Assembly: GCF_002443255.2 (NCBI RefSeq)
Contig: NW_019211460.1
Coordinates: forward strand, 36,031,498-36,095,497
From: Varroa destructor
Lineage: Eukaryota; Arthropoda; Arachnida; Mesostigmata; Varroidae
Reading direction: 5' to 3'
DNA length: 64,000 bases
The notes under the pieces were generated by a model, which saw only the letters and a list, made by a program, of their open reading frames with translations, had not been told where the DNA came from and searched no databases. Both the position numbers and the translations under genes were made by a program. This document shows positions 46,390-57,362 of the stretch, piece by piece (within the stretch, counting starts at the first letter, position 1; each line of letters starts with the position of its first letter).

Positions 46390-46980
46390 CATACTTCAAC
46401 TAATTGATTTATTTTTTCCAGATGACCATTTGTAGTTTTGCCATTGAAAAGCTCGTCTAACCAGGTTTAGGATCGTCGTTATTGTCAAATATACGGCTAC
46501 GAATTTCATTTCTACGTGGTCGGGAAAAATGGTAATTTAACGGACCGAGGTCTGAAGAATCTGGTGGGTACAAAAAGCCCCTTACTCAAGTTCTTGCAGT
46601 ATGGTTTTCACAGCCTTCCGCCGCATGTGACCTGGCATTGTCATGGAAAACGGTGACCTTCATTCATGCCTCGTTCATTGGGTCTTTTCTATTGGATAAC
46701 CTCAGTCGCTCGGAAATCTTGAGAGGCCATAAGAAGCCATTTATCTTTGTGATGTTTACTCAGTTCATAGAGTACCCAACCTCCTAATTTTTGAGTAAAT
46801 GCTATCGATCCTACGTGCCTCCCGACAGTCACGTGATTTATTTTCTCGGCCAGTGTTCCAGTTGCTTTCCCGACGTCTTTCGGACTATATCTATAGAAGT
46901 AAATATATGGACCTGTGGACTTCTACCCCACTCCTGCTCCTCGCTAATTAAATTAAATTTATTTATTGATTTTACATCCA
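46390..46980 (-). mobile_element. mariner-type transposon remnant lacking the first catalytic Asp
   Basis: Minus-strand frames give, in order, NHVTVGRHVGSIAFTQKLGG (with frameshifts) and WVLYELSKHHKDKW (about 46850-46740, family form TQKLGxWVPHEL). KRPNERGMNEG follows, then VTVFHDNARSHAA (about 46658-46620, holding the second catalytic Asp in HDNA) and YPPDSSDLGPLNYHF (about 46575-46530, family form SPDLAPSDYHLF). The block with the first Asp (family IVTGDEKW) is absent between WVLYEL and KRP, so the copy carries an internal deletion as well as stops. C-terminus and inverted repeats are not recognisable. Confidence 0.85.
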
Positions 46981-48505
46981 GCCTAGCGGAAAGTATAGTA
47001 TGCATTGACAACTGTCATGCTCTACCTAATTCGATACTTTTTGCACTTCCTTTACAACCTTTGTTTAGCTATGAACGTACGTATGATTAACGTTGCATTT
47101 AGCTAAACACAGATTAGGGTTCGTTCGCAGAATTACACCTTTACGGTGTCCTACAATTCTAGAGCACTACTTCCAACACTTTTTTCCCCTAAGCCAATCA
47201 ATCTAATCGCAATATTTATCCTGTTCCATCTGTTGGAGTGCTCCAACAGTATCGCTGCCATACTGCACCCATCCTGTGAGCGTGTTCTGACATTATGATT
47301 TGTGTTACGCTCAATATAGCGCCTTTTTGTATTTATTTTATTGTCCCATTATAACTATTTTGCTACTTGTCAGTGATCCTGTTATCTTGTTACGCCTATC
47401 TTATTGCCCTGTTTCAATAGTTTCCTATTTTGCTAGGACGAAGCTACAGCTTCCCCTGTATTATGTTGCACCTAATTAGCTAACGCAGAGCATGTATTCC
47501 GCCACTTCGAAAAAGAATTGAGCTCGACTTCATTGACATTTTACTTCGCTTGAGCATGTAAAGTTAACGACACGTGGCACCAATTTAAAAACCCACTTAA
47601 CCCAGTCCTAGTGACTTTTTGCTATTATCTACTGATCTTTTTGTTTGACTTAATCCTATCCCCTGGAATGAAAGATATTAATCGTATATGTTGAGATATA
47701 CACATCGAGTGTATTTATTAACCATTTTGGCATAGATTGCCATTTATCACAAGATTTCGAGATATCAAAGATTCCTTGAATTCAGATTAAGAAAGTTGAA
47801 TCTATTTTTGAGAATCTGGAACCGCAAACACTTTTCCAATATGGTCGCTTTAGAAATTTTTATACGGTTATAGAAAGATGGCTAAACATTGACAGAGTTG
47901 TCCAAGTCAAAATAACTCTCTAGAAGGAAAAACGCATCTGTCCAATTGGCTACAGCTTACATGCAGCTTCTCTTAGCCCAATCCGAGTACACCTTGGAAA
48001 AATGCCTGCTGTTCTTAATGTAAGCGCACATCGGGTCGCTCGATAGGTGTCGTCCGTTGATCGGAAAGTTTAGCGACTACGTAACGGCCTAATAAGGTCC
48101 TGTTTTCGCGTTTCGCTCTTCTACATTGTCTGCGTCTTTCGTTATTATCGTGATGTAGAGTGATGATCAAGTTCGTCTGCAGCTTCGGCGGCTCTCAAAC
48201 CTCCTCTGTGTGTATCTTTGATCATGACCGTTTCGATATTGTTATTAGGCTATAATATTGACACCTATTAGCTTCTTCCACAATACAGTTGGAAAACAAT
48301 ATTATTTAACCATATATATAAAATTAAAAAAAGATTAACAAATTTATTAACTTGATGACATTATACTGTTTACTACATATACTATATGAGCTATAAGGTA
48401 ATTTCTAAGTAAATGGCTTGAATGTAATTTTTATGTGGCGTTGTTTTGTTGAGAATACAGTTATAAGAGATTTAAGTTAGGCAACGTAATTTCGATACAA
48501 CTGTG
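46981..48505. other. No gene recognised
   Basis: AT-rich. Contains the short hairpin at 47230-47249 and no coding-like frame. Confidence 0.35.
47230..47249. repeat. Short perfect hairpin
   Basis: Nine-base arms ctgttggag and ctccaacag around a 2-base centre. Size and context give no clear function. Confidence 0.6.
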
Positions 48506-48563
48506 GTAAGTAAGTAAGTAAAATAACTTTGGTATTTATTTTATCGTCGATCTTCTCTTTTAG

Positions 48564-48671
48564 CGAATGATTTCAATTGGTATGTTTAACGACCGATTCT
48601 ATCGTTCACGTCGAAAAATGATGTTTAGCGTTAGAACAAACATGGCAGCTAGGATAGTCGCTCTCTCTTAA
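48564..48671 (+). CDS. Candidate terminal exon after a 58 bp intron
   Basis: A donor in a GTAAGTAAGTAAG run (ACTGTG followed by GTAAGT at 48506) and a strong acceptor (cgatcttctcttttag) define a 58 bp intron. Downstream a phase-0 frame of 35 codons reads RMISIGMFNDRFYRSRRKMM, then SVRTNMAARIVALS and TAA. The upstream piece is open only from a TAA at 48474, so a further exon or acceptor near 48480 would be needed. No family recognised. Confidence 0.27.
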   Translation, partial: RMISIGMFNDRFYRSRRKMMFSVRTNMAARIVALS

Positions 48672-49422
48672 TGCGGTCCTTCTCAAAGAGCTACGCGTAG
48701 AAGAATTGTTTGTATTTACCAGACGAAGCGAGCACCCGCTCCAATCCACTGCTTGAGTTGGTAGAAAGAAGTGAATCAGCCAAACATCTTACCATTATGT
48801 ACTTTATAAATAATTAAGTCTTTCACTGGACCGCGAAAATTTGAAAAAAAACACACACACACATCTTTCCGTCTGAGCAAGCGACCAATACGTTTAGATA
48901 AACATGACGCTTTGGTGCAGACGCTCTCTGCGAAATAGATCGGACAGACTCGCAGATTCACAATGCTAGGTTATTGTCCAAGGCACTATCAATGGACCGT
49001 GCTATTACGAACATTTTACTGTATCTGTGTAGAGGTAAAAAGCTAGTTTAAAAAATAAACAACGGCTAGCTATTACGCTATAAGCTTCTTGGCCAAAATA
49101 GTCAACGCTCGTCGAGGAAATTTGTTAATGTTACACAGTTTTCATAAAAATACACATTTATAGATTCGATGATATATCCTACCGGAGGATGTTGGTGATC
49201 GCTTCGATGTTTCCAAATGATGGTACGGCGTAGTATTCAAACGTGGAAAATAAAAATTTGCTGGCCTCGGTTTATGACCAACCGAATTAACATTATGCTT
49301 TTCAGGCGAAACAAACGTCGTTTTGGGTTGGACAGACCTAAGGACTTAGGCCTCTAGTAATATAAATAGACCATAACTGCTAGGGTCAACGTGGCCTACG
49401 TGGTTCGTGGGCATCTATTTGA
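48672..49422. other. No feature recognised
   Basis: AT-rich with an (AC)6-like tract near 48850. Confidence 0.35.
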
Positions 49423-49701
49423 GTGCGTTGCCACGCTAAACATAAATATGCGGTAATCATTATTCAAATTTCAGTACTAACAAATGGTCATTGTCGCATG
49501 TTACTACAGCGTCATTTCATGAGTTCGTTGGAGAGAAAACCCAGCCGCGTCCTGCCAGACTTGCAGACCAAGTCGCTAACAATCGATGAAAGCGCATGGC
49601 ACATAGTCGTCGACCACGGGCCTGACATTCCGCGATGTGAGCCCGCTTTTTGTAGGCTGGAGACTGAAGTAGACCTTGTTATGCCGTGGACCCCCTTCTG
49701 A
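49423..49701 (+). CDS. Coding-like frame, possible decayed retroelement
   Basis: A frame of 92 codons, the last 60 with G/C-rich third positions (SLERKPSRVLPDLQTKSL; WHIVVDHGPDIPRCE), ending TGA. About 140 bp downstream, DQKYLGLIISNSGS (from 49842) resembles the YLG motif found past the palm of LINE reverse transcriptases. The two may belong to a very eroded element, but no other motif supports this. Confidence 0.2.
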   Translation: MRCHAKHKYAVIIIQISVLTNGHCRMLLQRHFMSSLERKPSRVLPDLQTKSLTIDESAWHIVVDHGPDIPRCEPAFCRLETEVDLVMPWTPF

Positions 49702-51397
49702 GTAATCCCGAAAGTAATACCTCACGGTGATTCAATGTACCAGGAGTGAAATGGTGATAAATAGGTTGCGGTAGGAATTTTAAAATAACATAGTACTGTA
49801 CCTCAGCGACAACGCTTATAAACGTGGTAAATATATCTCGTGATCAGAAGTACCTTGGCCTAATCATTTCTAATAGTGGGTCTCCAAACTCCTGCACATA
49901 TTCAGTAACTAGTGCCTTATTCAATATATCCGTCTGCGTGTACTAACTCTGGAAAATAACTTGACTGCACGTAAAATTTAGGGCAAGAGCTCATAGTGGA
50001 GTCTGTAAGAAGACTTCGATGTAAGCCGAACTCCTAAATGCCACAGTATGATAGACAAGGAAGGCCTTTTCCTATAAGCAACGCAATCTTCTGCGCCCTT
50101 AACTTTGAACGGTTGCCAACTCACGCGGAACTGCTATGCCTGGCTGGTAGCAGTGGCGAGTACAAATCAGTTGTGACAGCTTGCCAAAACGCTTCACTGT
50201 GTTCTGCGTGATACCATAGCCGATACTCGTTTATACAAATTGTGTAGTAAGCAGTTGGTGGTTTCAACGACTGGCATTATTGTTGCCAGTATCGTTGAAC
50301 CTATAAGCTAAAAAGCAATTGCCATGACAATTATGGCTGAGAGCAAGAACTCTATGCAAGCACGTGCTGCAATAATAAATGGCTTGTAAATCAAGATCTC
50401 TTTTGTTTAAGTAGAAGTTACAGCGTACTTCCATTTTCGGGATGGGGGTCTAACTTGACGGTATCCTCTGTCCGTCACTATTATGATACTTCAGTAAATC
50501 CGAATTAGACTTTGTTGTATTAACTTGCAGGACAAAAATCAAGAGAGTCAGAACGAAAATATTGTTTTCTGGGGGCTTAAATCTTATCATGCACAAAACT
50601 TTTCCCAGTCATACTTTTTGCAGGTTTTATTTAGATGAAAATTTTTTATGGGTGGGCATATAGTTCAATTTTCACCTTTTTGTCACACCAGTGTCGTTGG
50701 ATATTTCCTACGAAATCAAATTATTTCGTTTGGATTTCATTGCCAACGACCTGCTCAAGTGAACTATTCGAAAAGCTTCTTCGGTTAGATAACTGACATA
50801 TACAATTTGAGATCTAGATCGGTACCTCTGTTAAGCATCACTTCAGACGGCCAGTTTCCAGCACGAAGGGAAACCCGTCCATGTCCCTCCTTGAATCAAG
50901 ACCACCTCACATACGGTTAAAATCACGAGGCAAATACTTTACCACTAACCCATCACGGGGCATAAAGAGATTACCTGTTTCAAGTGGAGAATTGTGTCAA
51001 ACTGTGTACCCTTCTTCATTCCAAGAGAGACCTATGAATAGTAATAGATGTATATATATTCTCAAATTCTTTTTAGAAATCAGAAAGGGCCAACTTTTTT
51101 TTCTTTATGGTTCAATGTCTGCTCCTCGTGAACAGCCTGCAGTGATGACTAATAGTGGTACGAGAACATAGGAAATAACGTTGGTTGTACCACGCAACTG
51201 CACAATAGGTGGTCGTGAGAATTTTCTTTTATCGCCTATTATGAGACCATTTGTAGACTAATACGTGTCGGCTTTATAATTATAGGTATGGGATAAACGG
51301 CATTTACTTGAAGTCTCAGAATGTGAGGCATTTCGTAAAAAATGACCCGCTGAATTTATAAGCCAAAATGAGCTGGTATAACACAAGATTAAAGTTC
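49702..51397. other. No gene recognised
   Basis: Apart from the YLG-like string at 49842, no feature. An ATG-started frame at 50881-51171 lacks splice sites and codon bias. Confidence 0.3.
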
Positions 51398-52228
51398 TTA
51401 ATAATCGCACGGAAGCGAGAAAAAAAAACTATATACACGTAACCTAGAAAAACATCTTGAAGGACGTGTGATGCAATGGCTGCCCACTGCAGCATGTAGG
51501 AACATTCGAGCCTTCGTACATAGTTCCGATATCTGAGCTCGCCTTTTTTCAGGTAATAACAAATGTTGTACATCAATGATTATTACCCTCATCTATTTGA
51601 TTACTACGATATTGCTGTGGTCACAGGCTATTTTAATGTAAATTTCAACGATTTTCGTGCTTTTGTGACTATACGTGAACTCGGCGTAATGGGAATTTGC
51701 CATTCGTAATGCCACGAAAGAGCAGCGGACTCTAATGGCCAGAATCGTACGAGAGAAGCGGTCGCAATAGGAATCTGCTGAATTGGTTGGGATCGAAGTG
51801 TGCAGTTGCCAATGTAGCTGAGACAAGAAACTATAAGAGGCCGATATCATCACGAAAAGAGAACAACAAAGATCGAAAACGACGTATAGAGCATAAGGGT
51901 GACAAATCTTAACCAAGTTGTAACGCTTTTTCTAGTACGTCAGAACATGAAGTCACCCTGTCTGTAGGGACTTTCCGATGTCGCACCGAAATGAGCGATT
52001 TTAGCTGGCGTAGGCCAGCCAAAAGCTTCGTCTAAACTGACAAGATAAGCTAGACGAATGTACAGTTGAAGTGGGGGGAAGGAGTTGTTTTTCGGATGAA
52101 TTGCACTCTGGGGTTTTCGGGCAGTAACACTCAACACGGTACACTGGGGACGCACCGACGAAAAACCCAACGAGTGTTAATATTGGCAATAAATCAAACA
52201 CTGAAACAAAATAGCTAATGATTGCCAT
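51398..52228 (-). pseudogene. Possible eroded minus-strand gene
   Basis: Three minus-strand frames follow one another. 52228..52001 starts at an ATG with a signal-peptide-like hydrophobic leader (FDLLPILTLVGFFVGA) and then a Cys-containing stretch (VECYCPKTPECNSSEK). 51916..51593 has a hydrophobic segment (ALYVVFDLCCSLFVMIS). After a single TAG, the same frame continues to 51398 (LLLPEKRRAQISELCTKA). Third positions are fairly G/C-rich. It could be exons of a secreted or membrane protein gene, or a pseudogene with one internal stop. No family recognised. Confidence 0.22.
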
Positions 52229-52299
52229 CGATGGTACAGGGACTTAAAATTTCCTCAACGTGACTATAGGAACACGACATTAGGGTGAGTGAGTTGATT

Positions 52300-52620
52300 C
52301 AGACGAAAATGCTACTCCATGTTCGAGAATAACAAGTTACTATGTCATATGGCAAAATACATCCTTGAGGTGTTTATAGCTAATGGTGTTGGAGTACTGG
52401 CCTGGCTTGAAAGTTCACCTGATTTCAATCCAATCAAAAATACGTAACATCATGTTAAAGGACATGTCAGTAGAACATCTCACAACTCAGGTATGTTGCA
52501 GCAATAATCGCACCTGGGCGTCGAGCAATCAAATGCTAGCCTCCAGAACCACCTTTCCTTCTACCGCAGTTTAAAATGTTCCTCTAGCCATCACGAGTGC
52601 TATCATTGACAAGCGCATTT
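52300..52620 (+). mobile_element. Tc1-like transposon fragment (transposase C-terminal part)
   Basis: Plus-strand text MAKYILEVFIANGVGVLEYW (about 52349-52400), then after a frameshift SSPDFNPIKN (about 52411-52440), matches the Tc1 transposase block around the third catalytic residue (family form FLxANGVxVLEWPGxSPDLNPIEN). The preceding FENNKLLCHMAKY replaces QDNAPCHTAK, so the second Asp is gone. The amino-terminal part is not recognisable upstream. Confidence 0.8.
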
Positions 52621-53425
52621 AGTTTGATGCCAAATGAATCACTACGCTTAGTCAAATTGATATATTGTTTCTTCTTTTTTATGCATATATAATTATAGGA
52701 GGTTAGAAACACCAACATAGTTATCGCTCACTCTCTGAGTGTTGCCAAGCCCAATCTAATCCCTTGCCATGTTCCTGGAATAGGTCAGCGGCAATCACGC
52801 GTTTGTTTAGTAAGCTTAGAGATAGGCGACATGGTCTAGGTGTGAAACCTGGCTAAGACACATTTCATAAAGTAGTAGATAGGCCCAATGGTCTGAGACG
52901 AATGTAAATAGCCGTACTGGACGAAATCTTTAATCTTTTCCATATAGCAAATGTACTACATCTGTCGCCGTAGCATCGTGACCTGCCTCAGATAGAGGGT
53001 AGCACTAGCTAAGTTAACTCAGTTGCATATAACTTAAAGAATGGCGGAGATTTTGATAACAAAGGTCGCCCATGAGCCACATTTTCAATTGCAAACTGCT
53101 TGTGAGCATTTTGAAAAGTTCGAAATTGCGTTAGCATTGTTTCAGCTCGCTAACCCCCTATTTCAAAAAAATGTCTGCCCCAATATCCACGTTCAAGATT
53201 GATCATCTCTTCTTTCTGGGACTCAGCGACTCCCGAAGATCTATGGTACGGCTCTCTCAAAATAGCTAGGGCTATAGATCGATTATACCAATGCGAACAG
53301 TATGTGAGAGACGACTATTTATCATATCACAAAGACGACTATTATTATAACGGGTAGGTCACATGATTTGGTTTTGTTTTAACGGGCATTAGAGAACTAG
53401 TTCTCTTCATAGACATTCTAGGCAT
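52621..53425. other. No feature recognised
   Basis: AT-rich; no repeats or coding-like frames of note. Confidence 0.35.
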
Positions 53426-53840
53426 ATGTCGATCTTCATATTCCTGATGCTGAGTATGCAGTATTTACTGAAGCAGTACTCACTGCTAGAAAAGTCTCAG
53501 CAATGTTTGGTCGATGCAGACATAAATCAAAACAAGTAAGTTTTCCAAAGATGCGGCATTTTCTTAGTTTAAATGTGGTTCAAAGTGGCGCCATGGAAAA
53601 AGGAAGCAAGGCTTTATACGTCGCTCGTGATGCTCTTTGTCTAACCTCTGATTTTTGCTCTACTTAAAAAATAATTATACACGTTTATGTTCTAAAAGTA
53701 TGAGTAACTCCAGTGCAGGTTATATCGCGTTGTGTTTCGAACCTGAAGTCTTCGCATACGATTCTTACTATGACATATGCGAACCTCTCGCAGTTTTGCG
53801 TCTTACATTCGTCGGGCAGTCCTATAAAATGAGAAAGTAG
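53426..53840 (+). CDS. Two-exon gene model, small membrane or secreted protein with IALCFEP motif
   Basis: Exon 1 (53426..53535) begins MSIFIFLMLSMQYLL, a hydrophobic leader or anchor, continues KSQQCLVDADINQN and ends at AACAA followed by GTAAGT. Exon 2 (53714..53840), after an acceptor at gtaactccag, is in matching phase: AGYIALCFEPEVFAYDSYYD, then ICEPLAVLRL and a basic end SYKMRK, TAG. The total is 78 residues with three Cys. The acceptor tract is weak. The motif IALCFEP recurs in the same-strand protein at 56853-57362, with synonymous changes in five of seven codons and a similar layout (hydrophobic segment, then Cys, then IALCFEP). That is the main reason to believe the frame. No known family recognised. 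Confidence 0.4.
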
Positions 53841-55756
53841 AAAATTAGAAACAGTTAATTGCCTAGGGAGGAGGTTCTGCGCCTGTTAGCGTGGCCAGCT
53901 GTGCTGACTTCTAAGCTTTAGTTTTAATCTTATATGTGTAAGGAAAAGACAGACGAGTGCCCACTTTGTGCCTATGTTATTCATTTTCGAGGGTCCGCAT
54001 ATCAGCTGATTTAGTCAGAGCTGCTCGTATTGAGCATTCCTCTCAATCTCCATGCAACGCGTTTACGTAAAGGCCATCCGTGCAAAGGATTAAAGGGGTA
54101 GAAAAAAAAAATGTATCCGAATCTAATCTACGGATATAGATCTAAAGGTCGTGAGGCGTTTGCAGAATAATAGTAGAAAAGACAGTCGAAATCAATGGAA
54201 TCGGAGGGTTTATCGAGTCGTTATCAGTTCTAAATGTTCCTTCGTTTGAAACGAATTCACTGAATTTCTGTGAATGAATTGTGCAAAGCGTCCGTTTGTC
54301 GATCATAAAATATATTTTATTAAACGTTCCAGGTGTCATTTTAATATCGTTTCTTATTAAATGCAACATAAAATTAAGAGGCACAATAATGTATGTCTAT
54401 ACAATATTGCTATTGTTTGCCATTGTATGAAAACACGTCGCCAGGGGCAATAAGATCAGCTAGCTAAAGTCGAAGCAATTGGGGAAAACTTTCTACACAA
54501 AGCTATATCCTAGCTCAATATCTGACAATTTTTATAGGCACAACAATAGATAAACATGAGTTTATCGCAAGTATCATAGAAAGATAAATCTTCACAGCGA
54601 CAATTCATGACAAAAATCGGCATTTTGAATATATAAACTGCGTACTAAAGGAACAATAGAGGTAATGTTGTCTTAAAATCCAGTTTTAGTAATGATATTT
54701 ACTGTGGCCAAGCACTTCATTTACGCTGGTAAATGTATTATTTATGTAGAAATATAACCCTAACCTCAAATCAAGTTATTATTACTACCTATAACATAAT
54801 ATAAGTACTTCAATTTTTGCTCTATAATTTCTGTCCTCTTATCTAAAGTTTGGATCGTTATAGGATATACAGTGAGTTGCTATGTTTCTCCTAACATTTG
54901 ACGATCTGTATTAGAACCTTGCCCTTGTCTATCATAGTTCTTCTGTTTTTTTTTTTTTTTTTTTTTTTTTTTTTGGCTGATCAGACAGCGCTGCCTCTTC
55001 GTAGAGTTCGCGAAGATCATTCTATATTTAGAGGTTTACAGTGTTTCTGTAGTATACCGATCGCTATCAGTGCTGATCTACTATTAATTTTGTTATACGG
55101 TATCAAAAAATCATGGCCGAACTCAGGGAAAGCGTCGATGTTCAATATGTATGCAAATTCGGGACGGCATCTCATTAACAGGTTCAAGCTTCTTAATCTG
55201 GATTCCTATTTTGAATGAGAATGAAAAGCATGCATTCTTAGCAAAGGTCGTACACGCCTAGGAAACTTTAAATAAGAAGATAATGTGATATTGACGACAT
55301 TTTGTACATATGTCGAGCTCAATACCTATACGCAGTCGATAATTAAACATGTATGTAAGCATTATATCTTACCGATTATGGGTATTCTAAAATAATCATA
55401 GGTCAACATTTGCTGAAGTAGTGCGGATGAGTCTAGCGGATCGATTGAAGTAGTTCTTTAAAAGTTCTGAGAAAATGTAGTCAATGGACATTAAGAACAA
55501 CAGTAACAATAGCTCATATAGTCCAAAAGTCATGCCGTCCATTCGTCGATCCAGGATCGATTGACACCACACAGAGTGTGTTCGACCTTTTTTTTTTCTC
55601 TAGCAGCGTTTAAGTTACAGAACAGATTTTTTTTTGCTATCGTATATATATATGAACAATAAAATATATATAGAAGAATAAGTATAGCACTTCACTGTTG
55701 ATGTTCTATAGCCCTATGTCAACCTAACGAGTGCTTAGCAGCCTGAATCTCGATAG
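53841..55756. other. No gene recognised
   Basis: AT-rich, with the T29 run listed separately. Frames at 54142-54384 (-) and 54898-55218 (+, reading through the T run) have no support. Confidence 0.3.
54946..54974 (+). repeat. Poly(T) tract (29 T)
   Basis: 29 consecutive T; on the minus strand this could be the tail of a lost retroposon, but nothing recognisable precedes it. Confidence 0.97.
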
Positions 55757-55976
55757 CCTTTCGATGAACGAGATATTTCTGGTATGTGTAGAAAGATGAA
55801 GAAAACTCAGGACGGAAGTCGGTAAGTAAAAAGTTAGGTGCTGTTTCTATCATTTGTATTAATTACGTTTGTACAATTGTTTTCTCACGTTGAACATTAT
55901 TAGCATGAAACTGAACCGTCGAGCCAATGGCCACCTTTTGCCTCTTAGTATGATAAAGTTAGATTTAACTTTTTAA
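55757..55976 (+). CDS. Last two exons of a small gene ending on a poly(A) signal
   Basis: Exon 55757..55821 (acceptor gaatctcgatag) reads PFDERDISGMCRKMKKTQDG and ends AGTCG followed by GTAAGT. An 82 bp intron ends cgttgaacattattag. Exon 55904..55976 continues in phase (joined codon Arg): MKLNRRANGHLLPLSMIKL, then DLTF and TAA. AATAAA occurs twice within 10 bases of the stop. Two possible starts lie in the first block (before CRKMKK, and at MKK), which would make a peptide of about 33-37 residues; otherwise upstream exons are missing. The hydrophilic basic sequence is coding-like. No family recognised. Confidence 0.38.
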
Positions 55977-55985
55977 ATAAATAAA
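55976..55985 (+). terminator. Overlapping AATAAA poly(A) signals
   Basis: AATAAATAAA provides two overlapping hexamers directly after the stop codon of the exon ending at 55976. Confidence 0.4.
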
Positions 55986-56165
55986 ATTAAATCAAACTGA
56001 AAAATCTTCCCTAGGCGTTCGAGTTGAAGAGGACCGAAAAGCCATTCCATGTGCGAAAACTGCGCTGTACTGTACCGCATGTTTTGTCAGATGTCGACAC
56101 CCCTGCGCGTTATCTACACTGCTCATATATTTGCTTTGCGACTAGTCCATTGCTAGTAAAATAAA

Positions 56166-56378
56166 ATGAAGCTCCAATCGTTCGGTGTTAAGGCGGATCT
56201 GTTCATGATGCAATTCCGCTCGAGCAGGGCAAAAGGACGTACCCTCTTGCAAGGCGCATCTTCAAGAGAATGCCCGATTCACGCTCTCAACAACGGCGAT
56301 GTGAAAACCTTTCAGCAGACTTCCAGCGAAGTGAGGGTCGCGAACCGACAGTCCCTAACGGGGTGCAGCTGTTTGTGA
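56166..56378 (+). CDS. 70-codon coding-like frame, unknown
   Basis: ATG-started frame (ataaaATGAAG) with strongly G/C-rich third positions in AT-rich flanks: MKLQSFGVKADLFMMQFRSS, then LLQGASSRECPIHALNNGD, ending GCSCL and TGA. It contains an Ala/Ser/Thr/Gln-rich middle. No splice sites or domain recognised. It lies between the 55.8 kb and 56.9 kb candidates on the same strand. Confidence 0.3.
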   Translation: MKLQSFGVKADLFMMQFRSSRAKGRTLLQGASSRECPIHALNNGDVKTFQQTSSEVRVANRQSLTGCSCL

Positions 56379-56852
56379 GCTTATTCTGAGACAAAATGCT
56401 TGCTTCGAGGGCCTTCCTGAATGTCCTAGGAGATACCTTTCTTAAATAAAATCCCTTCGCTGTCTGGCTGTCTTCAAGCCGAGGGCGTCACGCAAACTGC
56501 AATAGAACTGTCAGCTTGCGAACGAAGGGCTCACGGACGCAAAAATACAAATTCAATTACATGGCGCGTCCTCCATAATGACAAATTGTTGTTGTGCACA
56601 GTTCTAAAACTTGAACGCGTAAATATGATGATCAAAAGGTAGGATGGGACAATTTGAGAGGTGTTTGTCGTGTTTCTGTGTGTTTTTCATAGCCACAATG
56701 ACTTTATGTTAAAAACATATTGAAGTGCTATCAAAAATTGAACTTCTGCTTGCAGATACTGAAATTTAGTTTCGTAAAGAACAGGAGGCTTTGAACCCCT
56801 TACTATAGCGCTGCCAGTGTGAAATTATCGAGCCAGTGTGGACAAGTAAAAA
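56379..56852. other. No feature recognised
   Basis: Spacer between two plus-strand candidates. No clear promoter element seen. Confidence 0.35.
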
Positions 56853-57362
56853 ATGAAAGTAAAGGAAAAGGCGCAGTCATCTCATAGCACTGGGGTTACG
56901 GTATCCAAGTATAAAGAAGCTATAAGGAAGCAGAGAAAAAACATTATCATCACCAACATCATTGTGACTATTCTTCTTTTACGGTCAACTATTTGGTTTC
57001 GTCATATTGCCTCATCTCAGCTTTGTGTGACCAATGCGGAAAGGAAACAGGCTTTAAACATGTTCTGCAACGAATCATACCAGTTTTACCAGCTGCCTAC
57101 CAGAGTTACTGGCATTAACGGCACTACTGAGATATATAAGCGCCATTGTGTTTCTAAGTACATCCGCGCGCATACTGCAACTTTTACCAACCAGCGCAAG
57201 CATTACGTACGGATTAGGTTTATCGCTCTGTGCTTTGAACCAGCTGACATTTTATTACCACTAATGATGACGCCCAATGATACTACAACCTATTACTTCA
57301 TCGCGCGGACTGTCGCTAACTCTACCTACCGACTAACCACCGAATCGCTTGTCGATAGCTAG
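56853..57362 (+). CDS. 169-residue putative type II membrane glycoprotein, unknown family
   Basis: One uninterrupted ATG-started frame with mixed but coding-like codon use in AT-rich flanks. Residues 1-30 are basic and hydrophilic (SKYKEAIRKQRKN). Residues about 31-47 form a hydrophobic segment (IIITNIIVTILLL). The rest would be lumenal: five Cys and four N-glycosylation sequons (NES, NGT, NDT, NST). A basic N-terminus followed by one hydrophobic segment fits a type II signal-anchor. FIALCFEP near residue 130 is shared with the 53426 model, and TVANSTYRL aligns with TFVGQSYKM there. No splice sites are needed, so this could be a single-exon or last-exon gene. No family recognised; this is the best single open frame in the window. 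Confidence 0.5.
   Translation: MKVKEKAQSSHSTGVTVSKYKEAIRKQRKNIIITNIIVTILLLRSTIWFRHIASSQLCVTNAERKQALNMFCNESYQFYQLPTRVTGINGTTEIYKRHCVSKYIRAHTATFTNQRKHYVRIRFIALCFEPADILLPLMMTPNDTTTYYFIARTVANSTYRLTTESLVDS

Noticed and set aside
49842..49885. YLGLIISNSGS as a second LINE
   Set aside because: Single motif only; neither endonuclease nor palm motifs could be read nearby. Mentioned as weak evidence with the adjacent frame.
52383..52491. ATG-started frame ending at a CAG/GTATGT donor, looking like a first exon
   Set aside because: A shifted frame of the same DNA reads the Tc1 transposase block SSPDFNPIKN after VLEYWPG, so it is a transposon relic.
54898..55218. 106-codon frame with a poly-Phe run
   Set aside because: Opened by a 29 T homopolymer; no codon bias or splice sites after it.
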